Counted from the first letter of the stretch, positions 36,947 to 46,329 are shown. The stretch: 64,000 bases of DNA from Streptomyces canus (GCF_001514145.1 NZ_KQ948674.1:124001-188000); one strand, 5' to 3'. Numbers and translations are program-made. Notes: a model not told the origin generated them from the sequence alone.

Positions 36947-36991
36947 CTGCCCGGCTCGGGCGTCACCGCTGAGCCAGTAGTAATTCGTACC

Positions 36992-37023
36992 CCTGGTCGA
37001 GGCCGGGGGTGGCCTCGACCAGG
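36992..37023 (-). terminator. hairpin directly after tRNA-like element
   Basis: A perfect 13-pair stem (CCTGGTCGAGGCC / GGCCTCGACCAGG) with a 6-base loop begins 5 bases after the 3' end of the tRNA-like element on the minus strand. No long T tract follows, so termination may be partial. Confidence 0.6.
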
Positions 37024-37027
37024 AGGC

Positions 37028-37097
37028 TGACGCCGACAGGTCTCCATCCTGTGTCCCCGCCTTTCGGCGGTGCTCTCTGCGGTTGAGCTACAGCGTC
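37028..37097 (-). ncRNA. tRNA-like RNA lacking an anticodon loop
   Basis: The minus strand folds into a full tRNA shape. The acceptor stem GACGCTG/CGGCGTC has 7 pairs with one G:U, followed by U-A, D stem GCTC/GAGC, T stem ACAGG/CCTGT with a 7-base loop, and discriminator A. The anticodon arm is replaced by CCGCC-GAAA-GGCGG, a 5-pair stem closed by a GNRA tetraloop. It therefore cannot decode, and the T loop is ATGGAGA rather than TTCRANN. It may be a decayed tRNA or a tRNA mimic used for processing or stability. A terminator hairpin follows at once. Confidence 0.6.
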
Positions 37098-37302
37098 CGC
37101 GGGTGCCGCGCCCCTTTCGAATAGGGGCGCGGCAGGCCTCCCCCCGCAAGGGGGAGGGGCAGGGACCCCGGCCGGGCTGTACGCGGAATGCGTCTGTCAC
37201 ACAGCCCGGCCGGGAGTCGGTGGGGGAGGGGCCTGGCCGGAGCGAGGGGGGAGTCGCCCGGCCAGGAGCTTGGGTGGACGAGCTGCTCCCCGCCGTTCCA
37301 AC
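37098..37302 (-). ncRNA. tandem-hairpin RNA upstream of tRNA-like element
   Basis: About 205 transcribed bases between promoter copy 4 and the tRNA-like element form four strong hairpins. They are at 37232-37266 (9 pairs plus 4 inner pairs), 37167-37214 (14 pairs with a small inner ACGC/GCGT stem), 37137-37157 (8 pairs, CGCAA loop) and 37105-37133 (11 pairs). No ribosome-binding site or convincing gene is present. Together with 37028-37097 this looks like one structured non-coding RNA of roughly 310 bases. Confidence 0.55.
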
Positions 37303-37308
37303 ACGTCC

Positions 37309-37337
37309 AGCGTACCCGATAAAAAAGAGTTATGCAA
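37309..37337 (-). promoter_or_regulatory. AT-rich promoter copy 4
   Basis: Minus strand: -35 TTGCAT (37332-37337), 17-base spacer beginning AACTCTTTTTT, -10 TACGCT (37309-37314). It is expected to start transcription near 37302, into the hairpin array and tRNA-like element. Confidence 0.7.
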
Positions 37338-37421
37338 TATAGTTAGGGTGTGGGCTTGCGCGCCACCAACACGGTCACACATCCGGGGCGAGGTCGAAGA
37401 TCTCCGGGATCTCCCCAGGCG

Positions 37422-37988
37422 ATGTCGGTGGCTACCGATAGCGTGATCGCTGTGATGGTGGGCACCGACGAAACGCGGCTGGTAGTACTACGCGGCAACA
37501 GCGCCTCAGGGAAGAGCTCCGTCGCGGACGGCCTCCGCGGAAAATTCGGCCGTGGCCTGGCCCTCGTCGGTCAGGACAACCTCCGCCGGATTGTGCTCCG
37601 CGAGCGGGACCGCCCCGGGGCGGCGAACATCGGCCTGATCGACCTGACGGCCCGCTACGCCTTGGACGCCGGATATCACGTCGTGGTTGAAGGCATCCTG
37701 TACGCCGACCGCTACGGCGACATGCTCGCCCGGCTGCGTGCCGACCACCGCGGCCCGACCCACAGCTACTACTTGCACGTGCCGTTCCGCGAAACCCTCG
37801 CCCGCCACGCCACCAAGCCGATCGCCAACGACGTCAACGAGGCACAGCTGCGCGACTGGTACCGGGAACTCGATCTGTTGCCCGGCGCAGTCGAGGCCAT
37901 CATCGACGCCAACAGCAAGCTCGCCGAGACGGTCGAGCGCATCATGCTCGACACGGGCCTGGTCAGTCTTCCCCCACTCGAACCCTGA
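37422..37988 (+). CDS. P-loop kinase-like protein, 188 aa
   Basis: A P-loop (VVLRGNSASGKSSVADGL) is followed by a segment with GQDNLRRIVLRERD and the strand HVVVEGIL. A basic lid region comes next (PFRETLARHATKPI). The layout is that of small nucleotide or antibiotic kinases and zeta-toxin relatives. The substrate is unknown. The start is uncertain: GTG 37350, ATG 37422 and ATG 37455 are in frame and none has a strong ribosome-binding site. Confidence 0.7.
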   Translation: MSVATDSVIAVMVGTDETRLVVLRGNSASGKSSVADGLRGKFGRGLALVGQDNLRRIVLRERDRPGAANIGLIDLTARYALDAGYHVVVEGILYADRYGDMLARLRADHRGPTHSYYLHVPFRETLARHATKPIANDVNEAQLRDWYRELDLLPGAVEAIIDANSKLAETVERIMLDTGLVSLPPLEP

Positions 37989-38082
37989 CCCGTCCGGCGC
38001 CCTGAAGCGGGCGAGTCGCTTGTGGCGGCACAGGGCCAGCGGAGGCCTGCCATCAGGTCCTGAGGGCAGGGATGTTCCCCGA

Positions 38083-40964
38083 TCACTCCAGGTCCTCCCA
38101 TGTCCACCGGGGTGCAGGCGTCCCATCAGGCTCCCGCCCGAACCGATAGCGCTCCCGTCGGTCACCGGATGCGATGAACACTTCGAAGCGCCCCGCAGCG
38201 GTAAGCCGCTCGACCAGCGCGGCGGACTGCTTCCGCGCGCCGGTCTTCAGTAGTTCCCGCTGCAGGAGCGCGACGGCCCACATGGCCTCCAAGGAGGCGT
38301 GGGCGGCGGCGCGCTCTGCTAGCACGGCGGCCTGCTGGTGAGCCCCGGCCCGCTCCAGTGCTTTCAGCAGACGGGCTGCGACCCACGGGTCGGCCAGGGC
38401 GGTATCAGCGGTGTGCGCGGCGGCGCGCTTCGCCAGCGCAGCGGCCTGCTGACGGGCTTCAGCCTTGCGCAACTCCTCCAGCAGGTCGGCCACGCCGACC
38501 GGCTCATCGAGGGTGACGTGGACAGCGGGATCACGATCGAGTAGGACGGCGACTTGATCCTCCATCCCAGCCGTCAGCAGTACACCGAGCAGGCGGGCCA
38601 CTGCCCGCGGATTCCCGAGGTCGGCAAGCGGGACGTGCTGTTCGGCCGATGCCAGGGCGTGCTCCTTCTCTCCGGCTCCGCGAAACGACATCAGCTGCAT
38701 GGCCAATTGGGCCGGGTCACGAAGATCGGGTTCTGTCCGGGCGGAGGGTGGCTCGTTCACTCCAGCCTCAGACGAGGAGGCGGCTGAGGGTTGGAGGGCC
38801 GCGTAAGCATCGGCACGATTCGCCAGCACAGCGGCCTGCTCATGGGCACCAGCATCCTGGAGTTCCCTCAGCAGCCGCCTGACGGCCGACGAATCGTAGA
38901 GCGCCATGTGAGAAGCGGCCCGTTTGGCCAGCGCGAGGGCCTGCTCGTCTGCCCCGGCTCTCAACAACGCATCCATCAGCTTGATCACTCCGATGGGAGG
39001 CCTGAAAGAGCACTGGGCAATGGCGCGTTCCGCCAGCGCGTCGATTTGCTCATGCGCAGCGGCCATCAGGAACTCCTCCACCAGCCAGTGCACGTTGTAG
39101 GGATAGTCGACGGCGACGTGGGATGCGGGGTCACGGCCCAGCAAGACAACGGTTTCGTCTTCCGCCCCGGCCTCCCGAAGCTCCTTTAGGAGTCGGCTTA
39201 CAGCCACCGGATTGTCGAGGGTGCAGTCGGCGACGGCGCGCCGTGCCAGCGCGGCGGCCACCTGGTGTGCCCCGGCCGCCCGGAGCGCGCCGAGCAGTCT
39301 GGCTGCGTCCGACGGCTGGTGGAGGGCAATGTGGGCTGCCGCCCAGTTGGCAGCCTGGTCGTCACGTGGGTGGAGGGCGTGGAGCGCTTCGACCAGGCGG
39401 ATGGCTGCCTGGGCGTCTCCCTGGGCGGTGGCGCGTTTGTACAGTTGCGCGGCATCGCGGTACAAGCCGCGGGTCCAGGCGGCGTAACCGAGTGCAGTCA
39501 GGTTGCCGCCGTGGGCATGGACGGCGGCCGCGGTCCAGAAATCGACGGGAGGGATCTGGTCGGCGCGAACCCGGCGGCCATGCTGGTCGAGATAGTCAGC
39601 AAGTTGGTATCGCGGTTCGTGCGCGGCCTGGATGGACTGTCCAGCAGCAGGCCGGGGAGCGGCGCGGGTCCGCTGGCCGCGAGAAGCCCTGGTTTTGACG
39701 GGGACGAAGATGCCGGGGATGCCTTTAGCCGGCGCGGTGCCATAGGCAAGGGCCGTCTGCAACCAGTCGTCGTGTGTCTGCGCCCACTCCGTGTCGGAGA
39801 GGTAGCTGGGCGCGGCTTCGGCCAGCCACGCCAGTGGGATGTGCGGTCCGGCGCCGAGGCGGCGGGCGTCCATCGCAGCGTGCACCAGAGCCCTGGTTGC
39901 CGGTGGCGCCGCCCGATAGCGGTCCATGAGGAACGGGACACCAGCCAGGTACTGCGTAATCTGACCGTCGCGGGCACATTCGGCGGCCTCCGCGAGTCGC
40001 GGGTCGGTGTCGGCTGCGTGAGCCACCGCGGCAAGGTCGGCGCTGGTGAACGCCTCCGGTACATCGATCTTGTGTCCGTCGAGTAGTTCAGCGGCCTGGG
40101 CATGCGCACCGCGGGTGGTCAGGGCGTCCCAGTGCGGTGACCAGAGGGTGGCCAGCACCAAGACCGGCGCACGCGCAGGGTCGTTCAGCAGGTTCCGCAA
40201 ACCGGCGGCGACCTGTTCGCCACCCGAATCTGCCCCCAGGTAGTTCTGGGCCTCGTTCAGCCACACCACGGTGTGCGGGGCCACGTCGTCCAGTTCGGCC
40301 AAAACGGCGTCGGGGCGGGTGGGATAGATGGGATGCCACAGCCGCCATGCGCCCTTGACGGTGAGCGGTCGGACCGCTTCCCACAGCGCCCGGGTCTTGC
40401 CGGTGGAGGACCCGCCGACCAGCACCGCGATACCACTGCGCCCGCTCGCTGCGGCATCAACCACCGACCGCAGCGACGCGTCGAACTTCCGCTCGATATA
40501 GGCCGGTAGCACACCGAGCCGGTCACGGGCGGCACCAGTGTCGAGTGCCGGGTGGACCTCCAAGTCGTCTACGACGAGCTGACCGTCGAAGTCCCCGATC
40601 GGCCGACCCGCCCCCGGGCCATCCCTGTCTCGATCCACAGACGGCGAACTCGGGCGGCCATCTCCTGCTCGTCCGCAGCGGCTCGGCGGGCCAGGGCCAC
40701 CATGACGGAGACCGCATCGGCCTGGTGGGGCGGCTGCACCGAATCGCAGATGATGCGGCGGACCGTATCCCTGCTCGGCGCCCCCGGCAGATCGTCGTCG
40801 GCTGCGACGGTCGCAGCGATCTCGTCCAGGCTCGGGGCACCTGCCGCGAGATACATCTCGTAGAGCAGACCCTTCAACTCCCGCAGCGGACGCGGCCATC
40901 CCACCCGCGCTCGATCGAGCGGCCGCGGCCGTCTGGCTGGCCCCTTCCCCGTGTCGCGACTCAT
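38083..40964 (-). pseudogene. frameshifted STAND-type ATPase with helical repeats
   Basis: The natural start is ATG 40964 (MSRDTGKGPARR), opening a helical domain (LLYEMYLAAGAPSLDEIA). The frame changes near the C-run at 40611-40615. One added base joins it to the downstream frame, giving 960 residues. The ATPase has Walker A GGSSTGKT and Walker B VVWLNEAQN. The C-terminal half consists of degenerate TPR-like repeats with the phrase AGAHEQAAVLAERAAAH. Such proteins are frequent in Streptomyces, with unknown role. The shift may be a base-calling error or a real mutation. Confidence 0.7.
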
Positions 40965-41056
40965 CGCACCATCATGTCCCGCGTCGGACCACAGCAGAGC
41001 ATGAACAGGCTCAACGCCCTGACCAGGCGGAGTGTTTGTCGCAACTGAGAGTCGCC

Positions 41057-41440
41057 CTACGGGCCGGCCGCGAACGCCGCGTACTCCTCCCACTCCGCCG
41101 GGGCGTGGCCGGGGTGCGCCCGCTCGTACGCGGCCAGGCGCGGATGCCACACGGACAGGACCGGGCGAAGGCCACGGGTGAGGATGGCCATGGCCAGCCA
41201 GTGGACGGGCAGCCCATCCGCCGGGGGCGGTGGGTCGGCCGTCGGCTGGTCCCGGTACATGGCGAAGAGGGCGTAGAGGGAGTTGAGGGTGTTCCGCGGC
41301 GTACCGCCGCCGTCAGCGTCGAGCCGTCGCCCGATGCGTGGTGCCGCCTGGAAGAACATCCGGGTCGCGGCCTCCCGGGCCCTCGCGTCCGACGTGATCG
41401 TGAATTCGCCCTCAGGAAGCGTGACATGGGTTCGGCGCAC
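41057..41440 (-). CDS. hypothetical protein, 127 aa
   Basis: The GTG at 41440 has GGTGAG 10 bases upstream; an in-frame ATG lies at 41488. The product carries the segment AREAATRMFFQAAPRIGRRL and a helical region with LNSLYALFAMYRDQP, then WLAMAILTRGLRPVLSVWH. The family is unknown. Confidence 0.5.
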   Translation of the reverse strand: MRRTHVTLPEGEFTITSDARAREAATRMFFQAAPRIGRRLDADGGGTPRNTLNSLYALFAMYRDQPTADPPPPADGLPVHWLAMAILTRGLRPVLSVWHPRLAAYERAHPGHAPAEWEEYAAFAAGP

Positions 41441-41768
41441 GTGTGGGTGTCTCACCGCGCGAACGTACCAACCGGCTCGGTGGGACATCGACGAAAGGTG
41501 TCCGCTGGGTGGCTCGACATCCGGGGATGCTCCGCCCGCCCTCAAGGACATCTGTGAGACTCGCGGTTGAGCGGGAAGTGACGTACCGGCGCTTCGCCGA
41601 CGCTCACAGGGCCTGCTCCAGGACACCGGGGCAACCTTCCGCTCCCGGGGCGGAGCCCCGCGCCGCACCGAGCCCCGACTCGCGGGCCCGGGCGTGCGGT
41701 GGAGGCATGGCGAGGTGGGAGCCGAGCTACTTCCAGGCGGAGGACATCGCGGTCCGGCGCCTGACCTA
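41441..41768. other. intergenic region left of the IS pair
   Basis: No complete gene is evident. A short frame with GGTGGAGGC before ATG 41707 reads MARWEPSYFQAEDIAVRR and then meets the insertion point, so it may be the start of a gene lost by insertion. Confidence 0.35.
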
Positions 41769-42638
41769 AAGCGTGTTGCAGAAGGCTGCGATCAGGGCAT
41801 TTCCCTTGTATGCGTGGGGTGTTGAGGGCTGATTCGTTGTGGGTGGAGACGTTCACGGGGTTGCGGATGAAGCAGTTCGAGCGGTTGCTGAAGGTGGTGC
41901 GGGAGCGGGGTGGCGACGGGCCGCGGCTCGGTCGCCCGTGGTGTCTGCCGCTCGCCGACCGGGTGCTGGTGGTAGCGGTCTACTACCGGACGAACCTGAC
42001 CATGCGCCAGCTCGCGCCACTGTTCTCAGTCTCGCCGGCGACGGTGTGCAGGGTGATCCAGCGGCTCGGGCCCCTCCTCGCGCTCGAGCCGGTCTCCCGT
42101 CCGGTCGATGCCGCGGACCGGCTGTGGATCGTGGACGGCACGCTTGTCCCGGTCCGTGACCGCACGGTCGGTGCGTCGAGCCGCAACTACCGGTTCTCCG
42201 CGAACGTGCAGGTCATCATCGATGCTGACACGCGCCTGGTCGTGGCCACCGCCCGTCCGGCCCCGGGCAACAAGGCCGACGCCCACGTGTGGCGCAACTC
42301 CGGCCTGCCGCAGCAGTGCCAGGGCATCACCGTGCTCGGCGACGGCGCCTACATCAACACCGGCCTGGTCGTCCCGCACCGCAAACGACCCGGCCGGCCC
42401 CTGCTGGCCGGCGAAGAAGCCGACAACGCGGAACATCGCCGGGTCCGTGCGCGGGTCGAGCATGCGATCGGCCGACTGAAGAACTACAAGATCCTCCGCG
42501 ACTGCCGACAGCACGGCGACGGCCTCCACCACGCGGTCCAGGCCGTCGCCCACATGCACAACCTCGTCCTCGCCTCGTGATCAGAACAGCCGTGACCGGG
42601 CTTTGACCTGAAAAGTCACGGCCATCTGCAACACGCTT
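41769..42638 (+). mobile_element. IS5-family insertion sequence A
   Basis: The ends carry inverted repeats AAGCGTGTTGCAGA (left) and TCTGCAACACGCTT (right) and are flanked by TA on both sides (41767-41768 and 42639-42640). The single complete transposase gene lies at 41810-42580. Length is about 870 bases. Confidence 0.85.
41810..42580 (+). CDS. IS5-family DDE transposase, 256 aa
   Basis: An N-terminal helix-turn-helix (LAPLFSVSPATVCRVIQRLG) is followed by the DDE_Tnp_4-type catalytic region. The first Asp is in WIVDGTLVPV, the second in LGDGAYINTG and the Glu in RARVEHAIGRLKNYKI. The gene is intact, so the element may still move. Confidence 0.88.
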   Translation: MRGVLRADSLWVETFTGLRMKQFERLLKVVRERGGDGPRLGRPWCLPLADRVLVVAVYYRTNLTMRQLAPLFSVSPATVCRVIQRLGPLLALEPVSRPVDAADRLWIVDGTLVPVRDRTVGASSRNYRFSANVQVIIDADTRLVVATARPAPGNKADAHVWRNSGLPQQCQGITVLGDGAYINTGLVVPHRKRPGRPLLAGEEADNAEHRRVRARVEHAIGRLKNYKILRDCRQHGDGLHHAVQAVAHMHNLVLAS

Positions 42639-42640
42639 TA

Positions 42641-43581
42641 GGGTGCGTTTCGAAAGTGCTGGTCACAGCCACTCGTTGATGGCTGCGACCAGCACGGTCG
42701 CTTCGTAGCGGACGGCGAGCTTGTCGTATCTCGTGGCGACCGCACGGTGCCGTTTCAGGCGGTTGATTCCGCACTCCACCGCGTGGCGCTGCTTGTAGTC
42801 GTCCTTGTCGAACTTCGGTGGCCGGCCGCCGTGGGAACCGCGTTTCTTTCGGTTGGCGATCTGGTCGCGCTTCTCCGGGATCGTGCAGCGGATGCCACGT
42901 TTGCGCAGGTAGTCGCGGTTCGCGCGGGAGCCGTACGCCTTGTCGGCACGGACCTTGTCCGGCCGGGTGCGCGGGCGGCCCGGCCCGAGCCGGGGCACCC
43001 GGATACGACCCAGGACCACCCGGAACTGCGGCGAGTCGCCGCGCTGTCCGGCCGTGATGACCAGTGACATCGGCTTCTGGGCCTGCTCGACCGCCAGGTG
43101 AAGCTTGGTGGTCAGCCCGCCCCGGGAACGTCCGAGCCCGTGATCGTCGGGCTCGGTGAACACACCACCTGGCGGCTCGATCTGCAGATCCCCTTTTTGC
43201 GGGCACCTGCCGCATGCTGGTGGGCACGGGCGATGGTCGAGTCCACCGAGACGTCCCAGGTGATCAGCCCCTCGGCGTCGGCCTGTGCCTGCAGCTGTTC
43301 GAAGATGCGGTGCCAGGTGCCGTCCCGCTGCCAGCGCCGGAACAGGCCGTAGACCGTCTCCCACGGACCGTACCGCTCAGGCACGTCCCGACAGGGAGCA
43401 CCGGCGCGGGTGCGCCAGCGTATGCCGTCTATCAACTGCCGCTTGGTGTGCACCGGTGGCCGTCCAGGCTTCTTGCCGACCGGGAGCAAGGGCTCCAGCT
43501 TCGCCCACTGTGCATTCGTCAGATCATGCCGCCCCACGAAGTGGATCTTGACACATCAAGATCCACTTCTGAAACGCACCC
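42641..43581 (-). mobile_element. IS5-family insertion sequence B
   Basis: Inverted repeats are GGGTGCGTTTCGAAAGTG (left) and the complement of CACTTCTGAAACGCACCC (right, with small mismatches). Flanking TA dinucleotides lie at 42639-42640 and 43582-43583. The left TA is also the right-hand target repeat of element A. It encodes a transposase on the minus strand in two overlapping frames. Confidence 0.82.
42663..43537 (-). CDS. IS5-family transposase made by -1 frameshift
   Basis: The first frame (43537 to 43112) holds the IS4/5 N-terminal domain (LTNAQWAKLEPLLPVG) and the first catalytic Asp (VDSTIARAHQHA). The second frame ends at 42663 and carries the rest (DKAYGSRANRDYL, then the Glu-containing ECGINRLKRHRA). 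They meet at AAAAAGGGG near 43194-43202, a typical slippery run for programmed -1 frameshifting in this family. The full product is about 290 residues. Confidence 0.82.
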
Positions 43582-43739
43582 TAGCAGCTGTGGTCCCCGT
43601 CCGATGACTGCCCGCAGCCGGGACAGTCCACCGGCGCCGCCTCCGCAGTCCGCACCGTAATCCTGACCAGGTCCTCGCTCCCGCCCGGTGCCGGTAGCGC
43701 GGTGCCCGGCATGCACATGAACTCAGGTGTACGCCGACA

Positions 43740-44921
43740 TCAGTCAGTGATGACGGTTACTGGCAGCGAATCCAGGCCACGCAGGATGTTGTTGAAGTGG
43801 CGGACCGGCTCGCCGGCCTCGATGTGGGACACGCTGCGCAGCAGCGCCCGCAGGATCGCCTCGCCCTCCAGGCGGGCCAGCGCCTGCCCCGCGCAGCCGT
43901 GCAGGCCGTAGCCGAAGCCGAGGTGGTCGAGGTTGTCACGGGTGATGTCGAAGCGGTCGGCGTCCGCCCATTTACGTTCGTCGCGGTTGGCGGATCCGTA
44001 GAGAACCGCCAACCGGGCACCGGCCGGCACGGTGACGTCTCCGACGGACCAGTCGACACGTGCCGTCCGTCCGAACACCTGGACCGATGACTCGTAGCGC
44101 ACCACCTCCCGGAACGCCTGGGGGACCAGGGACGGGGCCGCTCGCAGCGCGTCCCACTGGTCGGGGTGCTGAGCCATCAGCCAGACGGTGTGGCCGATCG
44201 CGTGCACCGTGGTGTCCATCCCTGCCGTGACGTAGGTCATGACCAGCCATGGAGCGACGGCCTCCGGGATCTCCCCGGCGTCGACGGCGTCGTACACCGC
44301 CCTGCCCATGCTGCCCTCGGTCAGCGCCGCACGCGTCGCACCGGCCATCACGTACTCGGCCAGCTCGGGCAGCCGCGGGAACGACGCCTGAGTCCGGGCG
44401 TTGTCGGGTCCGAAGCAGTTGAAGTTCGCGTCGAGAAGGGGAAGCAACCGCTCGCGCCCCTCGTGCGGCAGACCGATCAGATCGCCGACGACCTCGACGG
44501 GGAACCAGCGCGCGAGATCGGTCACCGCGTCGAAGGAGCCCTTCGCGACGAGGCGGTCGACCAGGAGTTCCGCACGCCGGGTGATGTCGGGTGCCAGATC
44601 GCGCAGCGCGCGAGGAGCCAGGCGGGCGGACAGAACACCTCGCAACTGGTCGTGCAGCGGCGGGTCCGCGCGCAGGATCCCGTCCCCGATGTAGTGGTTG
44701 AACTGTTCGTTCAGCGCGACGTCGGCGGACGAGAAGGCTTCCCAGTCGCCGAGCACGCGGCGTGCCTCCTCATAGCGTGCGACGGCGAAGACATCGGAGT
44801 GTTCCAGGTAGACCACCGGTCCCGCATCACGGAGTGCACGGTAGACCGGGTAGGGATCGGCCATGACCTCCTCGGAGAAGATGTCGGCGTCCGACCGGGG
44901 GGAATTGACAGGGGAGGGCAC
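43740..44921 (-). CDS. cytochrome P450, 393 aa
   Basis: From GTG 44921, preceded by AAGGAGG, the protein has all P450 landmarks: I-helix TAGMDTT, ExxR motif in EVVRYE, and heme loop FGYGLHGCAGQALA with the ligand Cys. It is a soluble bacterial class I P450. The ferredoxin reductase (stop 12 bases upstream) and ferredoxin genes precede it, so electron supply is encoded in the same operon. The substrate is unknown; the surrounding catabolic genes suggest the first hydroxylation or O-demethylation of an aromatic or terpenoid compound. Confidence 0.92.
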   Translation of the reverse strand: MPSPVNSPRSDADIFSEEVMADPYPVYRALRDAGPVVYLEHSDVFAVARYEEARRVLGDWEAFSSADVALNEQFNHYIGDGILRADPPLHDQLRGVLSARLAPRALRDLAPDITRRAELLVDRLVAKGSFDAVTDLARWFPVEVVGDLIGLPHEGRERLLPLLDANFNCFGPDNARTQASFPRLPELAEYVMAGATRAALTEGSMGRAVYDAVDAGEIPEAVAPWLVMTYVTAGMDTTVHAIGHTVWLMAQHPDQWDALRAAPSLVPQAFREVVRYESSVQVFGRTARVDWSVGDVTVPAGARLAVLYGSANRDERKWADADRFDITRDNLDHLGFGYGLHGCAGQALARLEGEAILRALLRSVSHIEAGEPVRHFNNILRGLDSLPVTVITD

Positions 44922-44932
44922 TGCGGCCTCCT

Positions 44933-46105
44933 TCAGTGAGCCAGCACCTGCTGGGCGAGTTTGGCGAGTCTGGGCGCCGACATGGGGTAGTTCACCGCGG
45001 CCGCCGTGTCGTAGCCGCGCTCCTGCCCGGCGGCGCGCCAGGCGAGGAGGACACGCCGGTCGGCGAGGGATCCGTCGATCACCGTGGGCTCCCCGACGGG
45101 AGGCAGGTGACCGGTCAGCCGGACCTTCAGGCCGAACGCCTCGGTCCAGAAGAACGGTGGAGTGGTGGCGGCTGCCGCGCCGGCCGGCTCCCGTCCGAGC
45201 AGGGTGGCGGCGGCGGTCCTGGCTTGTGACAGCGCGTTCGACCAGTGCGGGCTGCGCACACAGCGCCCGTCGGCACGGCGGACGGAGACTACGTCCCCGG
45301 CAGCGACGATGCCGGGAGCGACACGGCACTCGTCATCGACCACGACTCCGCCGTCGAGACGTATACCGCTGCCGTGCAGCCATTCCGTGTTGGGTATGTC
45401 GCCCACGGCGGTGACGACGATGTCGGCTTCCGCGAGCAGTGTGCCGTCGGCCGACAGCAGCCGGTCGGGGGTGCCGTCCTTGAAGCCGACCGTGACGCCC
45501 CCGGGAACGACACGAATCCGTGCCCCCTGCTCTGCGGCCGCGTCCAGCACCATGCCGGACAGCAGGGAGCCGAGACGGCCGGCCAGCGGACTGACCCCGT
45601 CGACAACGGTGACGGACTTGCCGAGGCTCGCGGCCGAGGAGGCGACCTCCATGCCCAGGAAGCCGCCACCTGCCACCACGACTTCCTGCGCTCCGTCCAG
45701 CCGCTGCCGCAGGCCGATGGCGTCGTCCAGGGTGCGCACAGTGAGCTCGCTGTCCGCGCCCGCGGTGGTCAGACGCCGGGCGCGGGCGCCGGTGGCGATG
45801 ACCAGGCCGTCGTAGTGCAGGCTTTCGCCACCTGCCAGTTCGACGACGTTGCGCGAGCGGTCGAGGCCGACCGCGGCGACACCACGGAGCATCGAGACGT
45901 CGTCGAGGACGGGCAGGAAGACGCTGTCGTCGGGTGCGGCACCGACCAGTACATCCTTCGACAACGGCGGTCGCGTGTAGGGCCGGTGGGTCTCGTCGCC
46001 GAGCAGAGTGATCTCACCGTCGAAGCCGAAGCCGCGCAGCGCGGCGGCGCAGGCGCACCCGGCCTGCGACGCCCCGACGACGACGATGTGGCGCCGAGCG
46101 GTCAT
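44933..46105 (-). CDS. FAD-dependent NAD(P)H-ferredoxin reductase, 390 aa
   Basis: FAD- and NAD-binding Rossmann motifs are present (VVVGASQAGCACAAAL; VVVAGGGFLGMEVASSAA), as is the central ATGA motif (VIATGARAR). The C-terminal domain resembles putidaredoxin reductase-type enzymes. It passes electrons from NAD(P)H to the ferredoxin encoded just upstream, for the P450. Its ATG overlaps the ferredoxin stop. Confidence 0.9.
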   Translation of the reverse strand: MTARRHIVVVGASQAGCACAAALRGFGFDGEITLLGDETHRPYTRPPLSKDVLVGAAPDDSVFLPVLDDVSMLRGVAAVGLDRSRNVVELAGGESLHYDGLVIATGARARRLTTAGADSELTVRTLDDAIGLRQRLDGAQEVVVAGGGFLGMEVASSAASLGKSVTVVDGVSPLAGRLGSLLSGMVLDAAAEQGARIRVVPGGVTVGFKDGTPDRLLSADGTLLAEADIVVTAVGDIPNTEWLHGSGIRLDGGVVVDDECRVAPGIVAAGDVVSVRRADGRCVRSPHWSNALSQARTAAATLLGREPAGAAAATTPPFFWTEAFGLKVRLTGHLPPVGEPTVIDGSLADRRVLLAWRAAGQERGYDTAAAVNYPMSAPRLAKLAQQVLAH

Positions 46106-46329
46106 GCCGGTGCCGACGCGGTGCGGACGCTGAGAGCCGCTACGGGGCAGGCACGCACCGCGGCCTCAGCGAGAGGCTTCTGCGTCGGCGATATCCCGGC
46201 CACATCGATGACGGGTACGTCGTCCTCGTCGAGGTGCAGCAGCTCTGGGGCGGCCTGCTCGCACATTCCGTAGCCCTCGCACCGGCCCCTGTCGACCGAC
46301 AGGTGGCCCGTTTTTTCCGGTTGCTCCAT
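46102..46329 (-). CDS. [3Fe-4S] ferredoxin, 75 aa
   Basis: ATG 46329 follows GGGAG. The cluster ligands are in RCEGYGMCEQAAPEL and ACPVA: three cysteines in the pattern of small single-cluster ferredoxins that serve P450s. It is the first gene of the P450 operon. A CAGGAC site lies upstream at 46473-46480. Confidence 0.88.
   Translation of the reverse strand: MEQPEKTGHLSVDRGRCEGYGMCEQAAPELLHLDEDDVPVIDVAGISPTQKPLAEAAVRACPVAALSVRTASAPA

Noticed and set aside
37028..37097. normal tRNA gene
   Set aside because: The anticodon arm is a stem with a four-base loop and the T loop is not canonical, so it cannot be a functional decoding tRNA.
37105..37266. CRISPR array
   Set aside because: The repeats are inverted hairpins of differing sequence, not direct repeats with spacers, and no cas genes are near.
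37197..37382. 61-residue minus-strand frame over the hairpin array
   Set aside because: It begins upstream of the predicted transcription start, lacks a ribosome-binding site and follows the inverted repeats.
43112..43364. disrupted transposase pseudogene
   Set aside because: The overlap of the two frames at AAAAAGGGG fits programmed -1 frameshifting usual for IS5-family elements.
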